The notes: a model not told the origin generated them from the letters alone. DNA of 64,000 nucleotides from Astrocystis sublimbata (GCA_022453515.1 JAJNNY010000026.1:124001-188000); one strand, 5' to 3'. Counted from the first letter of the stretch, positions 1-12,137 are shown. A program made the numbers and translations.

Positions 1-351
1 GTCTGCCTTCTCCTGAAAAATCACAAGGGGTACCGGAAATGGCGGTGGAAGTATGGGGGGTTAAAAGCAAATCTATCTACGCCGTCGGTGTCTCATAATG
101 CGTCATAAAACATGATACGGTAGAGGGTGCGAACTTGGCAGAGCGGCTTCCGGCAAGGGACGAAAAACTGGGTTGGGACGCCACGCCACAACCCCGAACC
201 ACGAAGCAACAAGTTCGACTCAGTATGGCAGGCACTGTTCTTGCTTGACATAATACGTCCTCGGATGGGGATTTGTATGGAGGTAGCCATGTCTCGGAGT
301 TCACAGGCCTTTTGCGTCTTGACCTGCGTCATCTCATCGCGGCGCCTTCCC
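1..351. other. 3' flank of the 6-phosphogluconolactonase gene, no gene seen
   Basis: Open frames here run antisense to, or out past the end of, the gluconolactonase gene and show no recognisable domain. I see no other structure. Confidence 0.5.
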
Positions 352-1137
352 TTACAGAGAGCTTCGGCGAGGGTATTGGACGCCTTCAACGGCGGCAGTG
401 TCGGCAAACCAGCTACAGCGGTCACCCGCACCCTCGTTGACAAGAGCGCATGGAAGTCCGTTGCCATCCTCGAAGATCTCCTTCATGATCTCTTTTTTCC
501 CAGCACCGGTAGCGACAAATACGACTTTGACGGCGTGGGTCACGACGGGGAGTGTGAGAGTGATGCGCTTCGCAGGCGGCTTAGGCGAATCCTCGATCGG
601 TGCCACCCAAGCATCGGTCTCGCGCAATAGAGGGTGGCCGGGGAAGAGACTGCAGGTGTGGCCGTCCGGACCGGAGCCGAGCAGGATGAGATCGAAGATG
701 GGAAGTTTGACCGAGTCGCCTTTCGCGAAGGATCCAACAAGCTTCTTCTCGTACTGGTCGGCCAGTTCTTGCGTATCGTTCAGGTGCTCAGCATCGATGG
801 GGTGCACAGTGGGCTGGCCCATGGACGCAGGGATCTTGTCCAGCAGCTCGGCCTTGATGAGGGCATAGTTGCTGTCTTGGTGGTCGAGCGGGACGGCTCT
901 CTCGTCGGCAAAGAAGAGCTCCCATTTGTCGAACTTGAAGACGTCGTCTGCGGACTTGGGTTCCGCGAGCAAAGCCTTGGCGAGGGTCTGGGGAAGGGAG
1001 CCGCCAGAAACAGCGACCTTGAAGACGTCATGGCGTGTGAGGCCTGCGGTTTGGCAGGACAGGATGTAGGACCGCAGCGCCGACGTGAGGGCGTCGGGTT
1101 TGTCGAAGGCGAACAGATTGGCTTGTTTTCCCGGCAT
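352..1137 (-). CDS. 6-phosphogluconolactonase
   Basis: Predicted cytosolic enzyme of the oxidative pentose phosphate pathway that hydrolyses 6-phosphoglucono-1,5-lactone to 6-phosphogluconate. The single-exon frame gives 261 aa from the ATG at 1137 (MPGKQANLFAF); the open frame runs 66 codons further upstream, but that stretch is proline/serine-rich and unlike the family. Seen in the protein: VAVSGGSLPQTLAKAL near the N-terminus, ELFFADERAVP, and GSGPDGHTCSLFPGHPLL, the conserved sugar-phosphate binding motifs of the NagB/SOL family. The C-terminus is complete and ends VEGVQYPRRSSL as in fungal SOL proteins. Length is normal for the family. No intron is needed. Confidence 0.93.
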   Translation of the reverse strand: MPGKQANLFAFDKPDALTSALRSYILSCQTAGLTRHDVFKVAVSGGSLPQTLAKALLAEPKSADDVFKFDKWELFFADERAVPLDHQDSNYALIKAELLDKIPASMGQPTVHPIDAEHLNDTQELADQYEKKLVGSFAKGDSVKLPIFDLILLGSGPDGHTCSLFPGHPLLRETDAWVAPIEDSPKPPAKRITLTLPVVTHAVKVVFVATGAGKKEIMKEIFEDGNGLPCALVNEGAGDRCSWFADTAAVEGVQYPRRSSL

Positions 1138-3241
1138 GGTGACTGACTGGCTGGCTGGCTCTTTGGTTTTTTGGAGGTTTGGAGGGGGGGAAGGGAGGAG
1201 TAGACCGAGAGTCTGCTGAGTCGTGGCAAGGCTGTCTACGATGCTTTCGAAATAAATTAATAAAGGCCTATGCGGCGGGGGGCTTGTGATGGTGGATAGA
1301 AGAAGTAGCTGGCGGCTGGGTGATGGAACCTTCAAGGTTGTGGCACTGTGCTGGGCCCTCGGTGTAATTAATTGTCAGCTCGAATTGGCTTGGGTATTGC
1401 TGCGGGCGATTACTAAGAACACAAGACCTGTATTTTGTAACCTGGCAAGCCTGGGTGTTTCTTCTTATCTCCCAGATAAGACTACCTGCCTCGTTCGCTC
1501 TTTGACGACTTGAGCGCGAGGAAGGCGCAAACAGATTTACCTACTATGTTACTACCTGAGACGGCGCTTCTGCTCCGAGCAAGCTCGAGGCCGTCACTCG
1601 TCAACCCCGGGCCAGCGCCCTGTGGCAGCACAGTGCCTCGTACGAAGACGGACGGCGCGGGGTAGGTACGGTGGCTTGCTGGTGATGGATGTCGCTGGTG
1701 AATGGTGAATGCGCCGTTGGCGGCGTACTATGAGATATCCCAATATCTCATTGGACGGCTTGGCAGAGGCGCGGAGCGGGCGTCGATTGTTCGAGATGGC
1801 TGGCCAATCAGGTCGGTATCGCAAAGATCACCAATTCTCCCCGTCATGACGCTACGACAGTCCTGACGACGGCAATACCTTGGCGATTTTTATCTTGTTC
1901 GGAATGCTACAGCACGGTGCCTCGGGTGCTATGTTTAATTCGCGGTAGTGGGTTGGTGGGGTTCCTGGCAGATGGTGTAAGTGCGTTACTGTATTTTATA
2001 GCGGGGTGACTGACGTAGTTCCTCCTTCACTTTCGGGCCTTGGGCGAGCTTGGGCAAGGATGTGGGCATGGGGGGGTCCCTGTGCTGCTACCCTGAATCT
2101 GACCTGCCAGGCGAGCCAGGCGAGCCAGGTGGATGGCGCAGAAAAAGGCGCAATGTTCTGCGCATGGTTGCTGGGCCAGGGGTACCTATGTAGGTATCCC
2201 ATGTAGGTGCTACAGCTGAGCCGGGCCGTGACTTGGGTTACGCCCGTTACCTTAGGTATGTAGGCACGGACATTAGAAGTGTACAAGTTGCGGAGCAACG
2301 CCGCCTCTAAATCGTCGGCTTAAGTTTACCTTCCAATTCTTTACTAACATAGTATAATAAGCATTTGATGAAACTTTTATAGAATTTGTTATGTGCATAT
2401 TTATATACCTAGGTACATATCAAAGCAAAATTCGTGTAATGCGGTGGTGAAGCTCTCCCGCTAACTCTGCACCTGGGCAGCTGCCGTCGTAATTAGAACT
2501 TCACGTAATAATACCGTAATATCTACTAATAGTAGTACAGAGGGAGGCAAGATACCGTAGCCAGTCACGGACCTGCGACGGTCGACCTGACTTACATGAC
2601 AGCTTCGACCACTCACTATGCGGGCTAGGTTGGGAACAGTGCCAAACAGCGGCAAATCTGACAATGCATTATCACCGCTACATTTCGTGCCTAGAGGATG
2701 CCACCTTTCGGTAGTAAGAATAACGCCTGTGGCAACGGTTTGGCTGCTTTATTTAGTCTTGCGAAAACCTAAATCCATGGGCATGTTCAACCAACTAAAG
2801 AAAGACACTTTGCTAAAAAATGATCCCACGGATGGGAATCTACTATACCTCCAGCCCTATATATACATACCAATGCAGGCTTATTCATAGGTAGCCGATG
2901 AAGTGCAACTCAATTATATTAGGCAACAATGAGTAAGGGAGACACATATAAGATAGCCATTAGGCGGACGTAGTGAATATAGTAACTAATGTTGTTGATA
3001 ATAGCATGGGCGTCTGTCTGTCTGTCTATATTATAGGATGAGACTTATTTACAGCTCTGCTAACAGAAGAGGGGAGCTTCCGCATCGGAGCCGGCGGCGA
3101 AATTAGGGACAAATGCTTTTCGGAGCTGCAACCCCGAAAAGACTTGCAACCACTGCCGAGTTGTTGACATTTCTGTTGTTCTTTTAACAAACAACCAAGG
3201 ACTCTCTCTGCTTATGCATTCGGAACTCGGCCAAAAATAAC
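1138..3241. other. Intergenic region, no gene supported
   Basis: About 2.1 kb between the gluconolactonase start and the tRNA. It holds the gluconolactonase 5' flank, short tandem units near 2109-2130 (gcgagccag repeated) and a TGTC run at about 3011-3026. Frames here are short and show no domain. Confidence 0.5.
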
Positions 3242-3344
3242 TCCGAATCGGGGAATCGAACCCCGGGCATGTCGGTACTTTACTTCAACTGAGAGGACAG
3301 AGAAAGTTGAGAGCGACATATGTTAGCCACTACACCAATTCGGA
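3242..3344 (-). tRNA. tRNA-Glu (anticodon CTC) with intron
   Basis: Read on the minus strand, the ends form a perfect 7-bp acceptor stem (TCCGAAT with ATTCGGA). There is a D arm (GTGT...ACAT), an anticodon stem TGTCG/CGACA, and a T arm CGGGG-TTCGATT-CCCCG carrying the RNA polymerase III B box. The anticodon loop reads CTCTCA followed, after an interruption, by C, which gives anticodon CTC. The interruption is 32 nt (3276-3307) just 3' of position 37, the canonical place for a eukaryotic tRNA intron. The spliced tRNA is 71 nt before CCA addition. Confidence 0.93.
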
Positions 3345-4554
3345 TTACACGTGGTTCCATGCCAGCATTGGAATTATCAATGCGTCTCCTGTATATATGC
3401 TACAAATGCTACTAGAACCTAGTACTTCCTGCGAGTGTATCATTATGTAATTGTACATATTGGATGGTGCAACCAATAGAATATGAAAGTCGATAACACG
3501 GAACACGGATTTTATCTGAGGCACCGCAAATTCTTACCAGACCGACCCCCGGGCACCCGGGGCCTGCGGAAAACTTCCCCACGCCGAGAAAGCCAGACCA
3601 GACACATGGTTTCTTGGAGATGGTCCGTATCCCATATTTCCCCTCGTTTCGGGACTTCACAGACGAGCAGATTTACGTATACTAGGTAGTACCTACATCG
3701 TATTCTACCCATTTGCCTACATGTAGGTAGGTAGGTGTCACAACTTCCAGGTTCTTCTAGAGGGAAAGCAGTGTTGCCATGCGAAAGGGCTGCCACGCAG
3801 CGATCTTTCTTCGTGATCTTCGTATCTAAACCCGAGGAGGGATGTCGAAGCCAAACACGTCCTCCCTTGGCTCCTCTACTCACTCGACATATAGGTACTA
3901 TTGTTGCCATTGGAGTAGAACTTATATAATGTACCTAGTGAAACGATACTTGATGCAAATATATGCAGCAAGTGAGGCCAAGACATGGAGTTACCTATAC
4001 TAGGTAGGTAGGTAGGTAGTTGATGATTGCCAGAATCTACAGGAGCCTTGCAGCCCATGCTGTCCAAGTACCTGGGTAAGTGTAGCCTAGATTCTACGTA
4101 CTTAGGCCTCCGGGCACACAGTAAATTTCCTTCCAATACTATCCCACTTTCTACTCCGACCTTTTCTCCTGATGGTCTGTCTATATAGTATCATGCTAGA
4201 TAATATGCTAACTGCGCACCACAGAGTGGCCATAGGCTTTAGGCCTGGCATAAATTACAGAATCATTACGGATGCTAAGATGATATATTATATTATAATT
4301 GGGAAGGCGTAGCTTGAGAAATTCCATACCGGACCCCCCAAAAACTCTAATCTGAATCCTGCCCTCCCATTGGCTAGAAAAGTGTCTGCAGCTTATCTAT
4401 TGGTCAGTTCACTGATATGAAATGCACCACACTTTTAGTCAGCAAGATCCGTCAGGTGTGGCTTACGTACGAGACCTTGACCTGTAGCCCCTAAAGGCCC
4501 TAAAGGTCCTCGAGGGTACGTACTTAGGTAGAAGCACGGGAGCGAAGGGGGGTC

Positions 4555-4789
4555 CCAGGGGGTCTCCCCCTGGATCAAAGCCTTCGATTCAGAGCCTACA
4601 GATCAAAGCCTTCGTCAATACAGAGCCTACAGATAAGAGCCTACAGATCAGAGCCTTCGATTCAGAGCCTACGGAATCTACCTACCTAGCCGGGCAAGGC
4701 GGGCTAGCTTTTTAAATCAAAGTGCCTTGCACTTTGATTTACAAGGTACTTAAAATGGAAAGTCTTCAACAACGAAGCTTTCCATTTTA
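4555..4789. repeat. Cluster of four perfect hairpins with interspersed GAGCCTACAG units
   Basis: Seen directly: (1) an 8-bp stem CCAGGGGG/CCCCCTGG with a 3-nt loop at 4555-4573; (2) CTAGCC/GGCTAG around a GC-rich core at 4687-4708; (3) a perfect 12-bp stem AAATCAAAGTGC with loop CTT at 4714-4740; (4) a 12-bp stem TAAAATGGAAAG with an inner CTTC/GAAG stem at 4751-4789. Between (1) and (2) lie tandem variants of GAGCCTACAGATCA and AGCCTTCGATTCA. Function is unknown; this could be the end of a non-autonomous mobile element. Confidence 0.75.
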
Positions 4790-4837
4790 GTGACGACGTG
4801 ACGGCGCTACCGGGTCTAATTTACGTATAACATGACA

Positions 4838-5106
4838 CTGCTTGGATGCGGATGCTTGCCTCAGTGTCAAGTGCTTTTGCACCAGAGTGAAGGAATATAG
4901 CAGTGGCCTAGTAGTGAAGTAGAATGGTAGGGGTCAGGTGTCAATTCTATTGATTCCTGGGCTCTCCCATATAGTGGGAGCCGCCCAGCCCTTATATACA
5001 CAGATCTAGTAGCCCAAACAGTCCCTACAGGGGAGCCCCTAGGTCATCGTGAAGCGCTTGCTACCGTGACACCTGACAACTGCTTGGATGCGGATGCTTG
5101 CCTCAG
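4838..5106. repeat. 27-bp direct repeat pair bracketing 215 bp
   Basis: An identical 27-bp sequence starting CTGCTTGGATGCGGATGC occurs at 4838-4864 and 5080-5106. The interval contains the short TIR element at 4933-5077. Both copies are preceded by GACA-like bases, so the duplication may extend slightly upstream. It could be a local tandem duplication or the ends of a small insertion. Confidence 0.8.
4933..5077. mobile_element. Possible MITE-like element with 11-bp terminal inverted repeats
   Basis: GTCAGGTGTCA at 4933-4943 is the exact inverse of TGACACCTGAC at 5067-5077, bounding 145 bp without coding capacity. A third copy of GTCAGGTGT lies at 4451-4459. I see no clear target-site duplication next to the ends, so mobile origin is an inference. 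Confidence 0.4.
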
Positions 5107-5143
5107 AGAAGAAAAAGCGTAGTTAACATAGGTAGCTGTTCCA

Positions 5144-5205
5144 CAATGCTCAATGCTCAATGCTCAATGCCCAATGCCCAACGCCCAATGCCTAATGCCC
5201 AATAA
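5144..5205. repeat. Tandem 7-mer repeat (CAATGCY)n
   Basis: About nine consecutive units of CAATGCT, drifting to CAATGCC, CAACGCC and TAATGCC towards the 3' end. It is a degenerate minisatellite in non-coding DNA. Confidence 0.8.
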
Positions 5206-6544
5206 GCAATATCAATATCAGAATGCCTAGACCACAGCTGATGTAATGCAAGTATCATTTCCTACCCCCTGAGTGTCCGTCGTTCTTGCTCTAGTTGAAG
5301 CGATGCCCAACACCGCTTCGATCTTGCCCCCAGCCTTATGTCCTTCGTCCCCTTCCGTGCCCACGTGGTTGGCCGGACCGAATGTCAATCATGAAATAGT
5401 AAATTTCAGTGATCACACCAGACGTGCCATTTGGTAGTAGCGGCAAAAGGGGTCTCAAAACCATTGTAGTGATGATGATCCTGGCCAATCTTCGGTTCCG
5501 TGCCGCTGCAGACGAGAGGTTTTCGCGGACCGTAAATCTCTGTCTCCGGAGTGGGGATGGGGGCGGGGATATAGGTGCCGGAGGAGGCGTTGGGCGTAAT
5601 GAATCTTCCGAAGACCCTTGATCGGATGTATTTTGATATGTAGGGATGGAATAAAGCCTACGAAGGTCAGGATAAAGATAGGGGTGGCGAGGAAAAATGT
5701 TTGTGTGAATGGAGAAATCACCAAGCCCTACTGGGTAGCAAGGGGACAGCGTCCTATAATATATTTTGGCCAGCATAACTACCTCCGTTTACAGGAATAG
5801 CATTTATGCATCTACGACCTTTCTAACGTAATTAATCGAAAGGGGTACCGAGGGAAGGAATAAATAAAGTTGCGGACTGCAGGTTGCTGCCTGCACAGTT
5901 GACGGATATTAGAGCTTGAGCTTCCCCGGTACACCAAATACACCATTTTGTGATATACTAGCATGATGTAATTGAAAGAAGATGTCGTGATTGTAATGGG
6001 ACGCTATAGTATCACTTCATTAAAGACGTGTCGTAGGCGATTGTCAAAGGCTGATATTTGCGTAGTCAAGAGCATATCCCAAGAGCGAACAGGGAACCGG
6101 GAGAGGCATATTATCAACAGCCATCATGAATGTACCCAACGGCATTGTGATACTCTCACAAATTTTGGTACGTACGTAAGTAGGGAGGCGTGTATAGAGC
6201 CTCCTGTGAGGCCAGCCCTTCTATGCCTCGCTAGGTACAAAGACAGTTTTCACTATGCACTAGTGAGGCTAAGAACGACACGTAGATAACCTATGTGAAT
6301 AGGTGTGTGTTCCAAAGTATTTTTGCTTGACAGTCTAATCAACATCAATAGCACCGTACCTAGGTATACATTAACAAAACCAACCCACCACCAAACCCCT
6401 AGAAGCCTCGACTCGCAATGCTTTGCCAGAATATCCTCGTAACCACAAGTACCGGCATTGGTATAAGAAACAGAACTCTCATCAATCATCAGCCATCAGC
6501 CATAAGCCGTCACAGTTTCTATCATCATCTTCTAGGACAGGCCA

Positions 6545-9500
6545 TCACCTGACCACAGTCTGCGTGACCCCTCCTCCAGCGACCCCTCCAGGTCTCGCAA
6601 CCGTATTCCTAGCGATAAAGTCTCGGTTCTCGATCGCCACGCTCTTTGTCATGTGATTGACCTTGTACACGCCTACGAGACGGGCGGCGAGCTCGAACAT
6701 GTTGTTCCGCAGCGAGATGACAATGAACTGTGCGTTCTTGGTGCGCTCCTTAATGTAGTTGGCGACGATTGAGACCTTTTACATAATTTCGTTAGCAACT
6801 GACTCCGACAGCGAAGGGGCGTCATGCATGAAACTGAAGAGAAAAGAAGAATGAGGAAATGGGGGGAATGGTTTGACCACGTCCAGTTACTTACATTTCG
6901 GAAATCCAGAGCTGCATCGATTTCGTCCATTACATACAACGGCGTGGGCTTGTAATGATGAAGGGCAAACACCAACGCAAGACTCGACAGTGTCTTCTCA
7001 CCACCCGAAAGATTGCTGATGTTCTTCCAACTCTTCTTGGGCGGCATGACAGAGAACAAAATCCCCTCGCTGAAGGGGTCCAGGCTGTCGACGAGTTCGA
7101 GCTCTGCATTCCCGCCCATGGTGATCATCTGGTACATCTCCTTCAAGCGGAGAGAGATGGTGCTGAAGCCTTCCATGAAACCCTCTAGTCGCAGTCTCCG
7201 AAGATCGTCGCACCGTTTCTTGGCTGAGTCGCGTTGTTGCACGGCGGTGGCCAGGTCGGAAGAGCGGGCGCTGTGCTCCTCGACGCGACGGCGGTACTCT
7301 GCTAGGACACTGACGTCAACATTGACATTCTGGGTCTTCTCTTCCAGAGCAGCGATCTCGGCCTTGAGCGCCTCCTTGCTCATATCCTTCAGTTCATCAT
7401 CGGTAAACTGTGGGAATTCCTCGGGCTGTTCTGCAGGAGTCTGCTCATATTCTTCCTGCTCCTCCTGATCCTCATCGTCTGCCTCGCCATCCGCCTCGCC
7501 GTCTGATGTACCGATTGCCTCGCCTTCTCCTTCCGCGTCGGCGTCGCCCTCTGCATCGGTAGGTTTCTGTGCCTTAGGCTGTACTGCTTTCTTGGCCGGC
7601 ACTTCACCCATCAAATCACTAATGTTGTGTAAGACTAGCTTGCCCAGCTTCTCGTGCCAATAACGCAAGCGCTTCTGGTTCTCAACAAGAGCCTTCTGAT
7701 TCTCCTCCAGTTGGTTGCGCATTTCAATCTCAGAAGCGCGAGTTGAGTTGAGTTCAGACGTCTTCTCGTCTAATTCTGCCTTCATGGAAGCGAGCTCCTG
7801 CTTCTTCTCTCCCAGTGCCTCCTCGGCAGCATCGACTTGAGCTTGCAGAGATTCCGACTTGGTGCCTTGGTTTGCTACTTCGTCTTCCAGCTTCTCCAGG
7901 TCCTTGGTAGTAGTTTCTATTTCTTTGGTAGCCTTGGTGTGGTCCTTCTGTAGTTTTGTTATGGACTTCTCAGCTTTGACTTTCCTTACTTCAGCATTGG
8001 AAGTCTCCTCGTTATGGGAAGAAATCTCCTCCTTGAGAGAATCGACCTTGGCCCTTTGAGCTCGGAGTTTCTCACCGCCGACTTCCATGATCTTGTCTTG
8101 CAGCTCCTTAATCTCGGCTTCCAAGCCCTCGGTCTCAGCATGAAGCTTGGCTACTTCCTTGTTCAGCTTCGCGATCTCCTTCTCTAGAGCGGCTTTCCGG
8201 CTGTCATCGGACTCGGAGGGTTGATGTTCCTTGCTGAGCTCTTTAATTCGGCGCTTTGCATCTGCAATGTTCTTCTCGGCGCTCTGTACCTCTAACTCGA
8301 TTTTCTGCATTTTCGTGCCCAAGCGTGGGATCTGATCTTGTAGGTCTCGCAGGCGCGTCTCATGTTCACGTTGCTGCTCCAGGAAAGCTTGGAACCGTTT
8401 CTCAAGTGTATCGCGGTCACCCTCTAGTTTGGCCACCTGTTCCTGGGTCGTATCGGCCACAAGCTTGCTTGACATCAGCCCGCGTTTGACAGTCTTGCCA
8501 CCACCTGACATTGTACCACTCTTGTCAATGAGCTCACCGTCGAGAGTGACGACTCGCCATCTCTTGGCACCGTATGCGATGCGGTTGGCTTGTGCAAGGT
8601 CCTTCGCGACCAACGTATCTTGAAGAGCATGGTAAAAGGCAGGTCGGTATTTATCGTCCTTGGCTTTTACTAGATCGAACAAACGCGGTGCACCTTCGGG
8701 TGTCTGTATTGGCTGTATGTCGCGTACACGCAGCTTATCCAGACAGATGAAGTTGCCTCGTCCCAGATTGGTCTTGCGTAGATACTCGATACAGTGCTGA
8801 CCTGCCTCGACCGTATCTGTCACAAAGTTGTCGAGGGCAGCACATGCGGTCGAAATAGCCACGTCGTACCTTTCGTCAATAGTGCCAAGATTGCCGAGCC
8901 GGCCGTTGAAGCCGTCTATCCTTCCAGATTCCTTCATCCGCATCAGAGCTGTAAGGACATTGCCGCGGTTTTGCGTTTGGGATAAGCTCGATCTGGCCTC
9001 GTCTGCTTTTTGTCTCGCGCGCGATACCTTCTCACGGACGGCGGGTTCCATCTTAGCGAAGTTTTCAATCTCGGCTTCGACTTCTTTGGCCTCTTGCTCC
9101 AGCTTTGTCTTTTCTGCTTGACACTCCTCAAGCTCAGCAAATTTCGCAGCACGACCGTCCTGGATAGACGCTATCTTGGTTTGCAATTCTTCTAATGCTA
9201 CAGCCCCTGCATTTGCTTTCTCTACCAGGATGGCCATCTCAGACTCAGCAACGGCGATGGCCGACTGTTTCTGATTAATCTTCTCCTGCCACGGCTCAAG
9301 AGACTTTTGCTTGGCGGCGATCTGGTCAGAAAACACCTGGGTCTTTCCCTTCAACCCTTCGCGAATCGTGGCGAGTTCTGCCTCCTCCTGTTGCACTTGC
9401 TGCTCTAGCGCGGCAATTTCCTCGGCACGAGAGGCAATATCCTCGGTGCATTGTTCGATTGTCTCGTTGGCTTCCTCTGTGGATTTCTCGGCATTCTCGA

Positions 9501-11209
9501 TGGTTTTCTGAAGCTTCTTTTGCTTGTCGGTCAAAAACTTGCGCTTCTCGTCAAATTTCACCCTCTCCTGTTCGAACTTGGAGACCTCCTTGGCGAGGGC
9601 TCGAACGTTCTTCTCTTGCGCCTCGAACTCCTTGCTGCCCGTCGAATAGGCTTTCTGCAGCTCCTTTATGATGTGCTCGCTGCCTTGATGTTTCTCCAGT
9701 TCGGCGTCGAGCTGAGCCTGCATCTGGCTGATGGCTTCCTCCGTGACGGCTACGTTATCATTGCACTCACCAATGTACAGCTGGTATAGAGCAGACTGTT
9801 TCAGGGCCAGATCGTTCTCGTCTCTGATGTAGGCAAGGGCCTTGTTCTTCTTGTCCTCGAGGCTGTTCTTCTCCTTCTCCACATGCTGCACTCGCCCGCT
9901 CTTCTCCATGCATATCTCATTGAGGGCCTCGACTTCCGTCGCGGCTTCTTCGATTGGAGTCTTGTATTTTGACGTTCCGATGATATCTTCTAGATATTCC
10001 AGCAGGCCGTCCTCGTGCTCATTGGCGGCTTTTGCCTTCATCTGGGCAATCGACTCAACCTCACCCTGTAGAATAAGAAATCGTTTGTGGTCGAGATCGA
10101 CCCCACGATCGCGCAACAAAGTGGTGACAGTGGTGAAGTTGGACTCCTTGCCATTGATGTAATACTTGCTCGAGTTGTTCTTGAACACCTTTCTCGAGAT
10201 GACAAGTTCGGAGTCGGGAATGACCTCGGCACCGCCACCGGGCTGCGAGCCAGTCAGGTCACTCGCACGCGACGGAGAAGGAATGCAGGAAAACACGACT
10301 TACCAGATCCATGACTTCCTGGAAATGGACAGCGACCTCACAGTGGTCGAGATCGGGATATTGGGCGGAATTGTGAATCAGAGCAGAGATCTTGCCCTGT
10401 CGCATCTTGCTCGCCCTGAAGCCAAAGACGAACAGAAGCGAGTCGATGACATTGGACTTGCCGGAACCGTTTGGGCCGACGACGGAGGAGAAAGAAGCGT
10501 GGAAAGGACCAACTTCTTGGCGGCCAGCGTAACTCTTGAAGTTGTTGAGAATTAGGTAGGTGATGACTATGCGCGGCTTGGGCCCCGTCTCCTCGACGAC
10601 AGGCAAGGCGACCTGGCGTGATTTCAAGACGATGTCCATGGGTTTCTCGAGTATCGTGTCCAGGGGCCGGATGGGCTTCACGTGCGTTACGGTGTCGTCG
10701 CCGGGCGTGGGCGGCTCCTTAACGATCTGGACAGTCCTGTCTGCCGCGGGTGTGCCGGGCTCCGAAGGCTCCACGGAGGGCGCGGGAGTCGGAATGGAAG
10801 GCTGGCTGTCCGGTGTCGGTTCGGTGCTTGTCCTGCGTGGTGCCTCGCTCTTGCGCTTCCGCGGAGCCGGGGTCGGCTTCTTGGTGGCTGACTCTGGGGC
10901 TTTGATGGTAACGGACGACTGTTCCGCATCGTCGGGGAGTTCAGTGGACTCGAGTATGGAGGAGTCCGGAGCTACACTCTTTCTCGTGCGGGCAGCGCGA
11001 GGCGTGGCGGCGGCGGAGGGGGCGGCAGACTTCCGCCTGCCTCCGGTCTGACGGCGAGCGCTGCGGCTCTCGGCCTCGGGATCGAACTCATCTTCGCTCT
11101 CCTCCTTGATCTTCTGGGAAGTAGCAGTGGTGTTGGCGATGACGTCGTCCTCGTCGTCGGATTCGATTATGGCGGCGCGCCTTGTGCGACGGGAGCTGCG
11201 CGTGGCCAT
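6545..11209 (-). CDS. smc4: Condensin subunit SMC4
   Basis: Core ATPase of condensin, which pairs with SMC2 to compact mitotic chromosomes in the nucleus. Three exons (11209-10304, 10242-6895, 6775-6545) joined by two phase-0 introns of 61 and 119 bp with GTAAGT donors give 1494 aa. Seen: a Ser/Pro/Arg-rich N-terminal extension of about 200 aa; Walker A GPNGSGKS at 245-252; long coiled coils; a hinge at about 740-895 (GRLGNLGTIDERYDVA to GTMSGGG); an acidic Glu/Asp/Gly tract before the C-terminal head; ABC signature LSGGEKTLSS near 1380; Walker B LYVMDEIDAALDF near 1404-1415. Length and order match fungal SMC4 (Cut3). The splice joins restore family-conserved segments (EVMDL-PGGGAEVIPDS and ALDFRN-VSIVANYIKER). 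The start is the ATG before ATRSSRRTRRAAI. It is divergent from the ELYS-like gene. Confidence 0.97.
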
Positions 11210-12137
11210 GGCTCCAAGAAATGGCTTCGGGATGTGTGTTGTATGTGGTGGTTTCGAATATTTGGTTAGCCGACCTGACCAGCGCAGCGTCGAGGTGCAA
11301 GATATCGAATTTCCCACCGCTGTGCTGTCGGGTGGCACGACAATTCGTTGTTTGGCTGACCTGTGAATTGGATAGTCGCCTGTGTGGACGATCGATAAGC
11401 GGAGGGGAAATGCAGGGTATGGGCGATATCGCGAAAAAAGGCGGGCTGATGGTAAGGTTGTCGCATGGTCGAATCGGGAAGTAAATATAAACAAACCCCA
11501 CCACACCGCTTGCGCCGTACCTAAAACGGATCGACTTCAATCTGTAAACGGTTTCGGCTCATCCAGCCCATTCCGTTTCAGCCATCGCTTCAAACCCTCC
11601 CTGGCTCTCCTGGCACGATAACCGGTCCAGTACAAATAGTTTGGCTCTCAGTATGTAGAGAAATCATAGCATTTTAACTAGGTATATTGAACAAACCTAG
11701 GATCAAGTTGTCCATCTTGCGTTTAAGGAAATCCTATCGAAACCGATGACGGTCATAAGCTTCATGCATGTATGATGGATGAGATACGTACTAAAGTAGC
11801 TATTGATCGTTTTTTACGGCTCAGATGGTACCTACCTAGGTAGCAGCCTAGCTCGCCTAGCCGCCTAGCATACACTTAGGTACGCTGATGCAAAAGCGGA
11901 ACTCACTCAGGTAGGTACCCTACCAATATGGATGCCAGGGTGCCAGGCGAGAGGGTGCCAGTGTAGGCGAGGATAGCTACTTTAGCTTAGGTAAAGACTT
12001 GGGAGTTCATCTTTTGCAACCCATTTACATTTACGTATTGCCGCAACAGCTAGCTAGCTAGGTAGCTACCTTTTCCTGATAGCAGACGCAGACCGGCAAG
12101 AGGGCGAAGTGCTCTCCCACCACCCACAGACATCACG
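11210..12137. promoter_or_regulatory. Shared upstream region of SMC4 and the ELYS-like gene
   Basis: 928 bp separate two divergent start codons, so the promoters of both nuclear genes must lie here. The region contains several CCTAGGTA palindromic motifs (for example near 11831-11842 and 11873-11885) and repeated TAGCTAGCTAGGTAGC units near 12049-12067. No further gene is seen. Confidence 0.6.

Larger units (their letters stand above)
3345..6544. other. Gene-poor intergenic region with repeats and hairpins
   Basis: 3.2 kb between the tRNA and SMC4. No supported gene. It contains GGTA-type microsatellites (about 3723-3736 and 4002-4018), the hairpin block 4555-4789, a short TIR element, a 27-bp direct repeat and a 7-mer tandem repeat (separate entries). 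A 146-codon minus-strand frame at 5336-5776 is proline-rich, has no recognisable domain and was not accepted. Confidence 0.5.

Noticed and set aside
5336..5776. 146-codon minus-strand frame
   Set aside because: Proline-rich without a domain; an overlapping frame has a hydrophobic segment, but no splice combination gave a convincing protein.
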